From Chloroflexi bacterium CFX4 (lineage in GTDB: Bacteria; Chloroflexota; Anaerolineae; Aggregatilineales; UBA2796), in NCBI GenBank assembly GCA_021404685.1, contig QWHC01000007.1, positions 164,073 to 228,072 of the forward strand: a stretch of DNA of 64,000 nucleotides. The letters run 5' to 3'. Of this stretch, positions 53,512 to 62,149 are shown in pieces. The notes below the pieces were generated by a model, which was not told the origin of the DNA, searched no databases, and saw only the letters and a list, made by a program, of their open reading frames with translations. Position 1 is the stretch's first letter. The number at the start of each line of letters is the position of its first letter. A program made the position numbers and the translations under genes.

Positions 53512-55260
53512 ATGACGACGCCGATCAACCGTGAAAAACAGGAAACACTGCGCGAGAAGTTGCAGCGGCTGCATACCCTCACTGCCGATCTTGCTCAGGC
53601 GCTCTATGCACAGCGCGAACTGCTTGCCCAACGCGAGATTGACCTGCCCACCGAACCCTTGCAAGACCTTGAAAAAGTGAGCGCCGACTTGTATGCCTTT
53701 TCCCAGCTTGCTTCTGATAGCGGCGTCGAGTTGCAGCGGTTGCGCGAACTTGCCCGCACCGCGCAGATCATCAACTCCAAAGTGCGCCTTGATCAGGTGC
53801 TGAATGACGTGATTGATACTGTTATCACGCTCACCAACGCTGAACGCGGCTTCATCATGCTGCAAGATCATGAGGGCGGTCATTTTGAAATCAGCGTGGC
53901 GCGCAAGATCAACCAAAGCGATCTTGAGGCTGAGGAGATGAGCGTTAGCCGCACGGTTATTCAGCGCGTGGTCGAAGAAGGCGTGCCAATCCTGACCACG
54001 AACGCACAAGATGATCCGCGCTTTGCCGATGCCGAGAGCGTTTTTGATCTGCGGCTGCGGAGCCTGCTGTGCGTGCCGCTCAAGCTTAAAGGGCAAGTTA
54101 TCGGCGCCATTTATGTGGATAACCGCGCTGTGAACGCTGTGTTCACTGATCAGGATCAGCGCCTTGTCTCTGCCTTTGCCAATCAGGCTGCCATCGCCAT
54201 TGAAAATGCGCGCTTGTTCGATGATGTACGCGCCGCCCTTGCCGAAGTGACTGCTATCCGCGATTTTATGGATAATGTGTTTGCCTCGATTGCCAGTGGC
54301 GTCATCACGGCGGATGATCATGATGTGATCATGCTCATCAACGAGGCAGCGGCGCGCATCTTGGATATTGAAGGACACTATACACAGGGCAAGCCGCTGT
54401 GGGCAGTGCTGCCAACGTTGTATGAAGGCTTTCAACAGTTGGTGGCAGAAGTTCGCACACGCAACCTTGAACAGACCATTGAGGTTGAGCCTGTTTTGGC
54501 GCGGCGCGGTCAGATTAACCTCAATCTGCGCCTCAGCCCTTTCCGTGATGAATCGCAAACCACACAAGGCGTTGCCATTGTGCTAGACGATCTAACTACA
54601 CTCAAGCAGCAGCAGGCAACGCTCAGCGCAGTGCGCCGCTATTTGCCCGCCGCCGATAGCATTCAGGCAATTGATGAATTAGAGCTAAGCGGTGTGGAGC
54701 GCGAAATTAGCGTGCTTTTCTGTGACGTGCGCGGCTTCACCGCCTTCAGCGAGCAACTGCCGCCCGAAGAATTGATGTTGATCATCAATCAGTATCTCAC
54801 CGTCAGCAGCGGCGCGATTGAGGCGTTCAGCGGCATTGTGGATAAATATATGGGCGATGCGGCGGTCGGTTTGTTCAATACACAGTTTAATCCATCCGAA
54901 GATCACGCCTTGCGCGCTGTGAAGGCTGCCATGAAGCTGTTGGAAGATGTGCAAGTGCTGCACGCGGCACTGCCTGCTGATCACTGCCTTGAGTATGGCA
55001 TTGGCGTTCACAGCGGCGTATCGGTGCTTGGGAATGTTGGCAGTCCACGCCGCAAGGAGTTCACCGCCATTGGTGCGACCGTGCAAACTGCGAAATACCT
55101 GCAAGAATTAGCACCGGGTGGCGAAGTGATCATCAGTGCGGCAACCTATGAGCGCATTGGGCGCTATGTTCAGGTCGCGCCCGCCACGCCGCGCCGCGCC
55201 CTCGATCCGCACGAAGAAGCACCGACGATGTACCGTGTGCTTGGGCTGAGTAACACCTAA
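53512..55260 (+). CDS. GAF-PAS-class III nucleotidyl cyclase, transition-state-deficient paralogue
   Basis: A 582-residue paralogue of the preceding gene with the same order: helical N-terminus, GAF (about 75-230, RSLLCVPLKLKGQVIGAIYVDNR), PAS-like and cyclase domains. Both metal Asp residues are present (FCDVRGF, D405; KYMGDA, D449), with Lys K445. The second half of the active site reads GATVQTAKY: the substrate Asp is Ala522, Asn is Gln525 and Arg is Tyr529. It therefore lacks exactly what its neighbour has. A heterodimer of the two would contain one complete site, as in mammalian C1/C2 cyclases. ATG 53512 is used; ATG 53500 overlaps the upstream gene. Confidence 0.9.
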   Translation: MTTPINREKQETLREKLQRLHTLTADLAQALYAQRELLAQREIDLPTEPLQDLEKVSADLYAFSQLASDSGVELQRLRELARTAQIINSKVRLDQVLNDVIDTVITLTNAERGFIMLQDHEGGHFEISVARKINQSDLEAEEMSVSRTVIQRVVEEGVPILTTNAQDDPRFADAESVFDLRLRSLLCVPLKLKGQVIGAIYVDNRAVNAVFTDQDQRLVSAFANQAAIAIENARLFDDVRAALAEVTAIRDFMDNVFASIASGVITADDHDVIMLINEAAARILDIEGHYTQGKPLWAVLPTLYEGFQQLVAEVRTRNLEQTIEVEPVLARRGQINLNLRLSPFRDESQTTQGVAIVLDDLTTLKQQQATLSAVRRYLPAADSIQAIDELELSGVEREISVLFCDVRGFTAFSEQLPPEELMLIINQYLTVSSGAIEAFSGIVDKYMGDAAVGLFNTQFNPSEDHALRAVKAAMKLLEDVQVLHAALPADHCLEYGIGVHSGVSVLGNVGSPRRKEFTAIGATVQTAKYLQELAPGGEVIISAATYERIGRYVQVAPATPRRALDPHEEAPTMYRVLGLSNT

Positions 55261-55445
55261 GTTTAGGGCGCAGTGGAAATTCATCCCGCTTAACACATCC
55301 CTCGGCGTCCTGATGTGCCTTACTGATTAGTTGTGATTATGTATCCCGACTTTCTCCATAGGAATTATAGGTTGTTTCTGTTACAATAGCCGCTTGGAGA
55401 AAAGCACAGTGTGCTTGGCTAACATCCACAAAGGCAAAGAAGGAA

Positions 55446-55592
55446 ATGACCGACAAAAATCATCCTCCCACAAGCGAACGTTTCACCCTTAACGAAGATT
55501 GGCTGGCAACCATCATTGGGCTAATCGTCGTCCTCGTCCTTGCGTTGGGCGGCATCGCTGCGATTCCCTACCCACTCTTTAACCTGTTTTGA
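55446..55592 (+). CDS. 48-residue single-helix membrane protein
   Basis: A short frame starts at ATG 55446 behind GAAGGA and ends at TGA 55590-55592. It encodes a polar N-terminus (MTDKNHPPTSERF), the phrase LNEDWLATIIG and one strong membrane helix (about 20-40). It lies 24 nt before the YeiH-type exporter gene. Some YeiH proteins begin with a similar EDW-containing helix, so this may be a split-off N-terminal segment or a small companion subunit. This link is inferred from memory of the family and position. Confidence 0.72.
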   Translation: MTDKNHPPTSERFTLNEDWLATIIGLIVVLVLALGGIAAIPYPLFNLF

Positions 55593-55616
55593 TTCACCGC
55601 ACAAAGGAACAGCCAC

Positions 55617-56720
55617 ATGACAACCTCAAACCCTTTGGTTGGCAAGGCGCCAAACGCTTTGGCGCGCAACGGGACGGTGCAATTCTTGCTTGGCAGCCTG
55701 CTGCTGATTGCGCTCACCCTCTTGGTTGCCGAACTAGACGGCGCGATAGGCAATCTGTTCAAGGCAAACGGCTTCCGAAATAATCCGCTGGAATATCCAC
55801 TGACCGCGGTGCTAATCGGCTTGCTGGTCAATTTTCTCCTGCGCGTGACGCGCACCTACGAGGCAATTCGTCCCGCCATCCGCACCGAGTTCTACCTGAA
55901 GGTTGGGCTGGTGCTGTTAGGCGCACGCATCAGCTTTGGCGATCTGCTGGCAACCGGCGTCGGTGGCTTGATCCAAGCCTTGATTATGGTCGCTGCCGTC
56001 TTTGGCTTCACCTGGTGGCTAGGCGGAAAGTTGAAACTGCCTGATACATTGCGCGCTGTGATGGCAACCGCCGTTTCGGTGTGCGGCGTATCAGCCGCGA
56101 TTGCGGCGGCAGGCGCCGTCCAAGCACGCAAAGAGGAGGTCACCTACATCACAACGTTGGTGATCCTCACCGCGCTGCCGCTGATGGTGCTGATGCCTAT
56201 TTTGGCAGGTGCTTTGCAGCTTACGCCCACGGTGGCAGGCGCGTGGTTTGGCGGCAATATTGATACCACCGCCGCAGTGGTGGGCGCCGGCACCATTTTT
56301 GATCCGAAGGCGCAAGAAGTTGCCGCCGTGGTCAAACTCACCCAAAATGTGTTGATCGGCTTTGTCGCGTTTGGCTTGGCGGTCTATTTTGCGATGGTAG
56401 TCAAGAAGAATGAGGATGAGCCACGTCCGGGCTTGCGGGTGATCTGGCAGCGCTTCCCGAAGTTTGTGTTGGGCTTTGCGCTGGTCTCGCTACTGGTCTC
56501 GGTTGGGCTAATCAGCAAGGATGCTGCCAAAGTGGTGGATACAGCCTCTAAGTGGCTGTTCACGCTTTCGTTCGTGTGCATCGGGCTGGATTTTTCGCTC
56601 AAAGACCTGCGAGAAGCGGGCTGGCGTCCCATCGCGGTCTATATGGCGGCAACAGTGTTTAACACGATCATCGCGTTAGGCATTGCCTATGTGATCTTCG
56701 GCGTGATTTTCCCGCGCTAA
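55617..56720 (+). CDS. YeiH-family putative sulfate exporter
   Basis: A 367-residue membrane protein of the YeiH/UPF0324 family with about ten helices. Family landmarks are PLTAVLIGLLVNF, FYLKVGLVLLGARISF, the conserved VMATAVSVCGVSAAIAAAGAV, WFGGNIDTTAAVVGAG and LSFVCIGLDFSLKDL near the end. Members are proposed to export sulfate or related sulfur anions, for example during taurine or cysteine breakdown; direct evidence is limited. AAAGGA precedes ATG 55617. It is cotranscribed with the 48-residue membrane protein. Confidence 0.88.
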   Translation: MTTSNPLVGKAPNALARNGTVQFLLGSLLLIALTLLVAELDGAIGNLFKANGFRNNPLEYPLTAVLIGLLVNFLLRVTRTYEAIRPAIRTEFYLKVGLVLLGARISFGDLLATGVGGLIQALIMVAAVFGFTWWLGGKLKLPDTLRAVMATAVSVCGVSAAIAAAGAVQARKEEVTYITTLVILTALPLMVLMPILAGALQLTPTVAGAWFGGNIDTTAAVVGAGTIFDPKAQEVAAVVKLTQNVLIGFVAFGLAVYFAMVVKKNEDEPRPGLRVIWQRFPKFVLGFALVSLLVSVGLISKDAAKVVDTASKWLFTLSFVCIGLDFSLKDLREAGWRPIAVYMAATVFNTIIALGIAYVIFGVIFPR

Positions 56721-56748
56721 GTGCTTACAAACTGCCTATAAATATAGC

Positions 56749-56771
56749 GAGGCGGGATAGTGTCCCGCCTC
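56749..56771. terminator. Hairpin terminator between converging genes
   Basis: GAGGCGGGA (56749-56757) pairs perfectly with TCCCGCCTC (56763-56771) over a 5-nt loop, then TGTGTTAT. It lies between the YeiH-type gene (+) and glyQS (-). Confidence 0.7.
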
Positions 56772-56784
56772 TGTGTTATGCCTG

Positions 56785-59700
56785 TTAGAAGCCGCTAAGC
56801 TGGCTTAGATCGGCACGCCCATCTGCTAAGGCGGTAATATATTGCAGCAGCGCTAGGCGGTTCTCGCGCACGGCAGCGTTCTCATCCATCACCAACACTT
56901 TATCGAAAAAGGTGGTCACCTGCGGCACGATGGCGGCAAAGGCGCTTAGGAAGGCGTCCACGTTCGAGTCAGGCGTAAGCGCGGCGTGTGCCTGCTGTGC
57001 TGCCGCATATAGCGCTTGTGATTCCTGTGGCGTCAGCGCCTCAGGCTGCAAAGTGTAGCGCGGCTTATCGCGGGTAATGCGCGCACAACGGGCGAACGAG
57101 TCGAGGGTGGTGCGCCAATCGGGCTTGGCAACCCAGTCTGCCAGTTCGCGCCCAGCGATCAAAGCACGGTACGGATTATCGCCCTGTTCGCGCAACACAG
57201 CCGCCACCACATCAAAGGGCAGAGCATATTCATCCCGCAGCAATGTTTCCAGCCTGCCTGTGATGAAGTGTTGTACCTGATCCAGCACCTCTTGCGAGGC
57301 TGGCACGGGCTGCTGGGCAGCGAAAATTGGCAGCACGTCCGCAAGGCTAACGCTGATGCGATGCTTGATCAGAATTTGCACCACACCAAGCGCAGCGCGC
57401 CGCAGTGCAAACGGATCGGCGCTGGCAGTTGGCGCCAAGCCAACTGCGAACAAGCCAACCAAGCTATCCAGCCGATCTGCTAAGGCGATCAGGGTGCCGG
57501 CGGCGCTTTCGGGCAGGGCATCGCCTGCGCTGCGCGGCAGATAGCCCTCAAAGATGGCTTGCGCCACAGCGGGCGATTTCCCTTCCCGCAGCGCGTATTC
57601 GCGTCCCATGACGCCCTCAAGCGAGGTCATCTCGACGACCATCTGCGTGCCTTGATCAGCTTTGGCAAGCGCGGCAGCTTGCGCGGCAACGTCTAGATCG
57701 GCGGCGGAAACGCCTAGCAGTGTGCCAAGCGGCTGCATGTAGTGCGTAAGGCGCACATTTTTGTCGTAGAGCGAGCCGAGCTTTTCCTGAAAGGTCATCG
57801 TCTTAAGGCGGTCGGCACGATCTGCGAGTGGGCGCTTCAAGTCTTCCTTGAAGAAGAAATCGGCATCGGCAAAGCGCGCCGTCAGCACATGCTCATTGCC
57901 TTGCACCACTTCCTCAAGGAACTGTGCGTCGCCATTCCGCACGGCAATGAAGTATGGCATCAGGTTGCCATGGGCATCCTCAACGGCAAAGTAGCGCTGC
58001 TTATCGCGCATCACGGTGATCAGCACGTCACGCGGGAGTTGCAGAAAGCGCGCCGCGAACGTGCCGCGTAAAGCAGTTGGCTGCTCCACAAGGTTCACCA
58101 CCTCATTTAGCAGGCTTTCATCATAGAGCAATGTGCCATTCACCTGTGCAGCAAGGCTTTCTGCCTGTGCAAGGATAGTGGCACGGCGCTCACGCGGATC
58201 AACCAGAATGCCTTCGCGGCGCATCACAGCGAAATATTCAGCAGGATTGCTGATCGCCAAATCTGGTGAGCCTTTTGGGCGTGTGCCGCGTGTAAACTGG
58301 GTACTCCACACTTCGGCATAGGCAAACGAGATCGGCAGATCGCCAAAGAGCGCCACCAACCACCGAATCGGGCGTGAGAAGGCGATGCCGCCACTGTTCC
58401 AACGCATGGACTCGGCAAAGCGAATGCCGTTAATGAAGCTAGCCAGCCCTTCGCTCAGCACTTCTAGCGCAGATTTGCCTGCTACCCGCACACGCGCCGC
58501 CGCATAAATGCCGCCTTCAATCTCAGTCGGTTGCAGCAGGGCAGGATCAATGCCTTGTTTGCGGGCAAAGCCAAGCGCTGCCTGAGTCGGCTTGCCTTCC
58601 GCGTCAAAGGCGATGTTGGCAGACGGTCCGCGCACAAGGCGATCCTCATCGGGTTGTTTAGGCGCAAGGCTACGCACCATGACAATCAGGCGGCGTGGCG
58701 TGCCGTAAATCTCAACGCCGTTGTGCGCGAGGCGCAGTTCGGCAAGCCACTTGGGTGCAGCCTCTTGCAAGTGCGCGAGGGCGTGATCCAAATCGGCAGC
58801 CGGCAGTTCTTCCGTACCAATCTCTAGCAAAAAATCGGCAGGTGCTGGCGGCGCGCTGAAGGTAGACATGCCAACTGAGGTCTTTTTCTCGGCATATTGC
58901 CAGCTCTTGCCGTTCTCGCTGAGCGGATAGCCAAGTTGCTCACGCTGCGCCAGATATGCCTTTGCCACGTTGCGGCTCATGGCTGCCATGCGGCGGAAGT
59001 AGGCGGCGCGCTCTGTCACGCCGATGGCGCCGCGTGTATCCAGTACATTAAAGAGATGGCTGCACTTCAGCACATAGTCGTAAGCAGGCGCGATTAGGTT
59101 GTGTTCAAGGGCGCGGGCGTGTTCGCGCTCATAGGCGTCGTAGACCGTCTTGAGCGACTCGACATCCGCCACGTCGAAATAATAGCGGCAGTGTTCGATC
59201 TCGCTCTGCAAGAAAATATCGCGGTACATCACGTCATCCGTCCACTGGATGTTCCACGCCGCATCGCGCCCTTGCAACGCCAGCACAATGCGCTCTATAC
59301 CATAGGTGATCTCAACGCTGATCGGATCGAGCCGAATGCCGCCGCTCTGCTGGAAATAGGTGTACTGCGTGATCTCTTGCCCATCCAGCCAGACTTCCCA
59401 ACCCAAGCCCCAGGCGCCCAACGCCGGCGATTTCCAGTTATCTTCCACAAAGCGCACATCATGGCGGCGCAGATCAATACCGATTGCCTCTAGGCTTTTG
59501 AGGTAGAGTTCTTGTGGGTTACCCGGCTCAGGCTTCAGGATGACCTGATATTGATAGTAGCTCTGCATTCGGTTCGGATTTTCGCCATAACGCCCGTCAT
59601 CTGGGCGCACGCTAGGCTCAACATAAGCGACGCGCCAAGGCTCGGGACCAAGCACACGCAGAAAGGTGGCAGGGTTGCCGGTGCCGGCACCGACTTGTAC

Positions 59701-59793
59701 ATTGTGAGGCTGCCAGAGCAAGCAGCCATTCGCTGCCCAGAACTGATGCAGCGCCATGATGACATTTTGAAAAAGCATTTGCTGGCTCGTCAT
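56785..59793 (-). CDS. glyQS: Glycyl-tRNA synthetase, fused alpha and beta chains
   Basis: The 1002-residue enzyme charges tRNA-Gly. Residues 1-300 are the alpha (catalytic) chain: [60 protein letters not shown] and [12 protein letters not shown]. Residues about 318-1002 are the beta chain: [20 protein letters not shown]-like tRNA-binding and HD-like regions, and a C-terminal anticodon-binding domain ([13 protein letters not shown] helix). The two are separate genes in most bacteria, and the fusion is known in several lineages. The junction ([12 protein letters not shown]) contains an in-frame ATG at 58869. AGGGA lies 6 nt before ATG 59793. Confidence 0.96.
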   Translation of the reverse strand: MTSQQMLFQNVIMALHQFWAANGCLLWQPHNVQVGAGTGNPATFLRVLGPEPWRVAYVEPSVRPDDGRYGENPNRMQSYYQYQVILKPEPGNPQELYLKSLEAIGIDLRRHDVRFVEDNWKSPALGAWGLGWEVWLDGQEITQYTYFQQSGGIRLDPISVEITYGIERIVLALQGRDAAWNIQWTDDVMYRDIFLQSEIEHCRYYFDVADVESLKTVYDAYEREHARALEHNLIAPAYDYVLKCSHLFNVLDTRGAIGVTERAAYFRRMAAMSRNVAKAYLAQREQLGYPLSENGKSWQYAEKKTSVGMSTFSAPPAPADFLLEIGTEELPAADLDHALAHLQEAAPKWLAELRLAHNGVEIYGTPRRLIVMVRSLAPKQPDEDRLVRGPSANIAFDAEGKPTQAALGFARKQGIDPALLQPTEIEGGIYAAARVRVAGKSALEVLSEGLASFINGIRFAESMRWNSGGIAFSRPIRWLVALFGDLPISFAYAEVWSTQFTRGTRPKGSPDLAISNPAEYFAVMRREGILVDPRERRATILAQAESLAAQVNGTLLYDESLLNEVVNLVEQPTALRGTFAARFLQLPRDVLITVMRDKQRYFAVEDAHGNLMPYFIAVRNGDAQFLEEVVQGNEHVLTARFADADFFFKEDLKRPLADRADRLKTMTFQEKLGSLYDKNVRLTHYMQPLGTLLGVSAADLDVAAQAAALAKADQGTQMVVEMTSLEGVMGREYALREGKSPAVAQAIFEGYLPRSAGDALPESAAGTLIALADRLDSLVGLFAVGLAPTASADPFALRRAALGVVQILIKHRISVSLADVLPIFAAQQPVPASQEVLDQVQHFITGRLETLLRDEYALPFDVVAAVLREQGDNPYRALIAGRELADWVAKPDWRTTLDSFARCARITRDKPRYTLQPEALTPQESQALYAAAQQAHAALTPDSNVDAFLSAFAAIVPQVTTFFDKVLVMDENAAVRENRLALLQYITALADGRADLSQLSGF

Positions 59794-59839
59794 AAAAAGT
59801 CCCTGACTAGGTGTGGCTTCACAATTAGGTCAGGGAGCT

Positions 59840-59848
59840 ATTATAGCA
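59840..59848 (-). promoter_or_regulatory. Extended -10 promoter of glyQS
   Basis: On the minus strand TGCTATAAT (59848-59840) is a perfect extended -10, about 47 nt before the glyQS start. The -35 is weak. It is identical to the element at 7390-7398. Confidence 0.6.
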
Positions 59849-59946
59849 CGCTGTGTAGGTGGGCTAGAGCGAGGGCAGATTTTATTCGCGGCGTTGCCAC
59901 ACCTACTGGCTAAGGCAGGCAGATGCGGCATTTTTGCGCGGCGCAG

Positions 59947-60621
59947 TTATTCAGAGGCAAGATGCTCTTTGACGTGATGATGCACGGCAAAGGCAGCCGC
60001 TTCCGCACGGTTGGAGAGGTGCAACTTACTAAGCAGGTTGCTCACATAATTCCGCACAGTGCCTTCTCCTAAAAAGAGACGGCTGGCGATCTCACGGTTG
60101 GTCAGTCCATCGGCAATCAGTGCCAGCACGCGCATTTCTTGCGAGGTCAGCTCTGAAAAGAGCGCCGCCTCTTTGTTCTTTTCAGTGTGGCGCAGCTCGC
60201 GGAAAATGGCTTCCGTCATGGATGGATCAATAGCGGATTCGCCGCGCCCAACGGCATCAATGGTGTGGATCAGGTCATCGCTGCCGATGCGCTTCAGCAC
60301 GTAGCCGGAAGCACCCGCCCGAATGGCTGCAAAGAGCAGATCATCCTCAGCATAGCTCGTCAGCATTACAACGCGTGTCTCCGGCAGTTGCTGCACAATT
60401 TTTTGGCAGGCTTCTACGCCAAGCATACCGGGCATCCGCACATCCATGACCACCACATCGGGCTTGTGCAGCAGCGCTAACTCGACTGCTTCTTCGCCCG
60501 TAGCAGCCTCCGCCACCACGCGCAGGTGTGGCTGCTGTTGGATGAGCGCTCGAATGCCCATGCGAACAACTTCGTGGTCGTCAGCGATCAGGACTCGGAT
60601 TGGGTGAGGTGTCTGGCTCAT
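59947..60621 (-). CDS. NarL/FixJ-family response regulator
   Basis: A 224-residue DNA-binding regulator. The receiver domain (about 8-125) has the acidic pair in VLIADDHEVV, the phospho-acceptor Asp in VVVMDVRMPGM, the Thr/Ser switch in VVMLTSYAEDD and the Lys in SGYVLKRIG. The C-terminal LuxR-type helix-turn-helix is TSQEMRVLALIADGLTNREI followed by GEGTVRNYVSNLLSKLHLSN. Phosphorylation is expected from the divergent GAF-histidine kinase. ATG 60621 has GAGGA 5 nt upstream; a longer frame at 60681 lacks this. Target genes are unknown. Confidence 0.95.
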   Translation of the reverse strand: MSQTPHPIRVLIADDHEVVRMGIRALIQQQPHLRVVAEAATGEEAVELALLHKPDVVVMDVRMPGMLGVEACQKIVQQLPETRVVMLTSYAEDDLLFAAIRAGASGYVLKRIGSDDLIHTIDAVGRGESAIDPSMTEAIFRELRHTEKNKEAALFSELTSQEMRVLALIADGLTNREIASRLFLGEGTVRNYVSNLLSKLHLSNRAEAAAFAVHHHVKEHLASE

Positions 60622-60785
60622 GGCTTCCTCGTTTTGGCTATCCCAATAGGTAAACGGCACAGCACTGATTGCAAAATACACAGCGCCCTCCGATCTCTTC
60701 AGATTCGGTTACTTATTATAGGATAAATACATCTCGCCTGAAAAGTCAGGGACAAATGTGAGTAGTTTTAGGTGATGAATGTCGC

Positions 60786-60815
60786 TTGATTTCAGCCACT
60801 GCGCTGTGGTATGTT
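60786..60815 (+). promoter_or_regulatory. Promoter of the histidine kinase gene
   Basis: TTGATT (60786-60791) and TATGTT (60810-60815) are separated by 18 nt. The predicted transcription start near 60822 excludes in-frame start codons upstream and supports ATG 60875. Confidence 0.5.
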
Positions 60816-60874
60816 ATGCTCGCCTAAGTGTCACAGGTAAAAACGACCCATTAACAGAAATTTCGGATGCCTTC

Positions 60875-62047
60875 ATGCCTAACCTTCAGCATTCGCGTAA
60901 CACTCGCAGCGGCGGCGAAAACCCACGCGCCGACCGCAGCGAAGAAAAGCTGCACGCGCTCAGTGAAGCGGTGCGCGCTATCACCGCTGAATTCACCTTA
61001 GAGCGCATTTTGAAGCGCCTTGCCGAGATTGCAGCGCGCATGGTTGGTGCGCGTTACGCTGCCTTCGGCGTGCCGGACAGTATGCAAGGCTTATCGCAAT
61101 TCCTCGTCTATGGCATGTCTGAAGAGGAAATTGCCCAAGTTGATCATCCGCCGGAAGGGCATGGCTTGCTTGGTGTGCTGCTCAACAGCGAACACCCGAT
61201 CCGCCTGCCACGCCTGCAAGATCACCCGCAGTCGGTCGGCTTTCCGGAGCATCATCCGCACATGACGCGCTTCTTAGGCGTGCCGATTGTCTCCAAAGGG
61301 CAGGTGCTTGGCTCACTTTACCTGTGTGATCGGCTGGATGGGTTGCCCTTCAATGAAGACGATGAGCGCATGATCAGCCTGCTGGCAGCCCACGCCGCCA
61401 TCGCCATTGAAAACGCCACCCTCTCCGACCAACTGCGCCGCCTTGCCGTGCTGGAAGAACGCGACCGCATCAGTATGGAACTGCACGACGGCATCATCCA
61501 GTCTATCTACGCCATCGGCATTAAGCTAGAGCTAATGCGCCTGAGCGTGCCTGAGCAATCTGCCCAAATTGCCGCCGTGAACAGCGATTTGAACCGCGTC
61601 ATTGAAGATTTGCGCCGTTACATCCGTGATTTGCGCGTTGGCGTGGAGCTGAGCCTGACGCTGCGCGAGCAGATGAATGAGCTTGCCACGCGCTTCCGTG
61701 AGGTGAGTTCGGCGCGGCTGGTGATGGATATTTCCAGCGTGACGCACCTCAATGAAGATCGCCTGCACGCCCTGCTGCAAATCACCCGCGAGTCGCTCTC
61801 GAACACGGTGCGGCACGCCAACGCGAGCGAAGTCTATGTGGATTTGCACGAAACACCGACGCACATCACGCTGGTCATCTCGGATAACGGCAAAGGCTTT
61901 GATCCGAAAAGTGTGCCGCCCGGCATTGGTCTGCGGAACATTCGGCAGCGCGCCCGCCAACTGGATGGCAGCGTTGAGATTGCCAGCCGCGCCGGACGTG
62001 GCAGCACCATCACGGTGATGCTGCCGATCCCTGCCAGCCATACCTAG
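60875..62047 (+). CDS. GAF-domain sensor histidine kinase (HisKA_3/LiaS type)
   Basis: A 390-residue soluble sensor kinase. A GAF domain (about 45-195: [60 protein letters not shown]) is followed by a HisKA_3 dimerisation domain with the phospho-His in [20 protein letters not shown]. The ATPase domain has an N box ([11 protein letters not shown]), a G1 box (DNGKGFD) and a G2 region ([14 protein letters not shown]). There is no membrane helix, so it senses a cytoplasmic ligand or redox state. It is divergent from the NarL-type regulator gene, its probable partner. Confidence 0.94.
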   Translation: MPNLQHSRNTRSGGENPRADRSEEKLHALSEAVRAITAEFTLERILKRLAEIAARMVGARYAAFGVPDSMQGLSQFLVYGMSEEEIAQVDHPPEGHGLLGVLLNSEHPIRLPRLQDHPQSVGFPEHHPHMTRFLGVPIVSKGQVLGSLYLCDRLDGLPFNEDDERMISLLAAHAAIAIENATLSDQLRRLAVLEERDRISMELHDGIIQSIYAIGIKLELMRLSVPEQSAQIAAVNSDLNRVIEDLRRYIRDLRVGVELSLTLREQMNELATRFREVSSARLVMDISSVTHLNEDRLHALLQITRESLSNTVRHANASEVYVDLHETPTHITLVISDNGKGFDPKSVPPGIGLRNIRQRARQLDGSVEIASRAGRGSTITVMLPIPASHT

Positions 62048-62088
62048 TGCGCGGGGCGCCCTATGCCCAAGCTGCTGTCACAGCACGC

Positions 62089-62115
62089 TTGATTTGGTTA
62101 AAATCAGGTTATAAT
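62089..62115 (+). promoter_or_regulatory. Promoter of the STAND-WD40 gene
   Basis: TATAAT (62110-62115) is perfect; TTGATT (62089-62094) is the likely -35 with a short 15-nt spacer. The transcript would start near 62122, 28 nt before the ATG. Confidence 0.55.
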
Positions 62116-62149
62116 GACCACAAGCCACTGCAACTTGTGAGGACGTGCC

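Noticed and set aside
53452..54567. 371-residue minus-strand frame
   Set aside because: Antisense to the second cyclase, whose domains are unmistakable.
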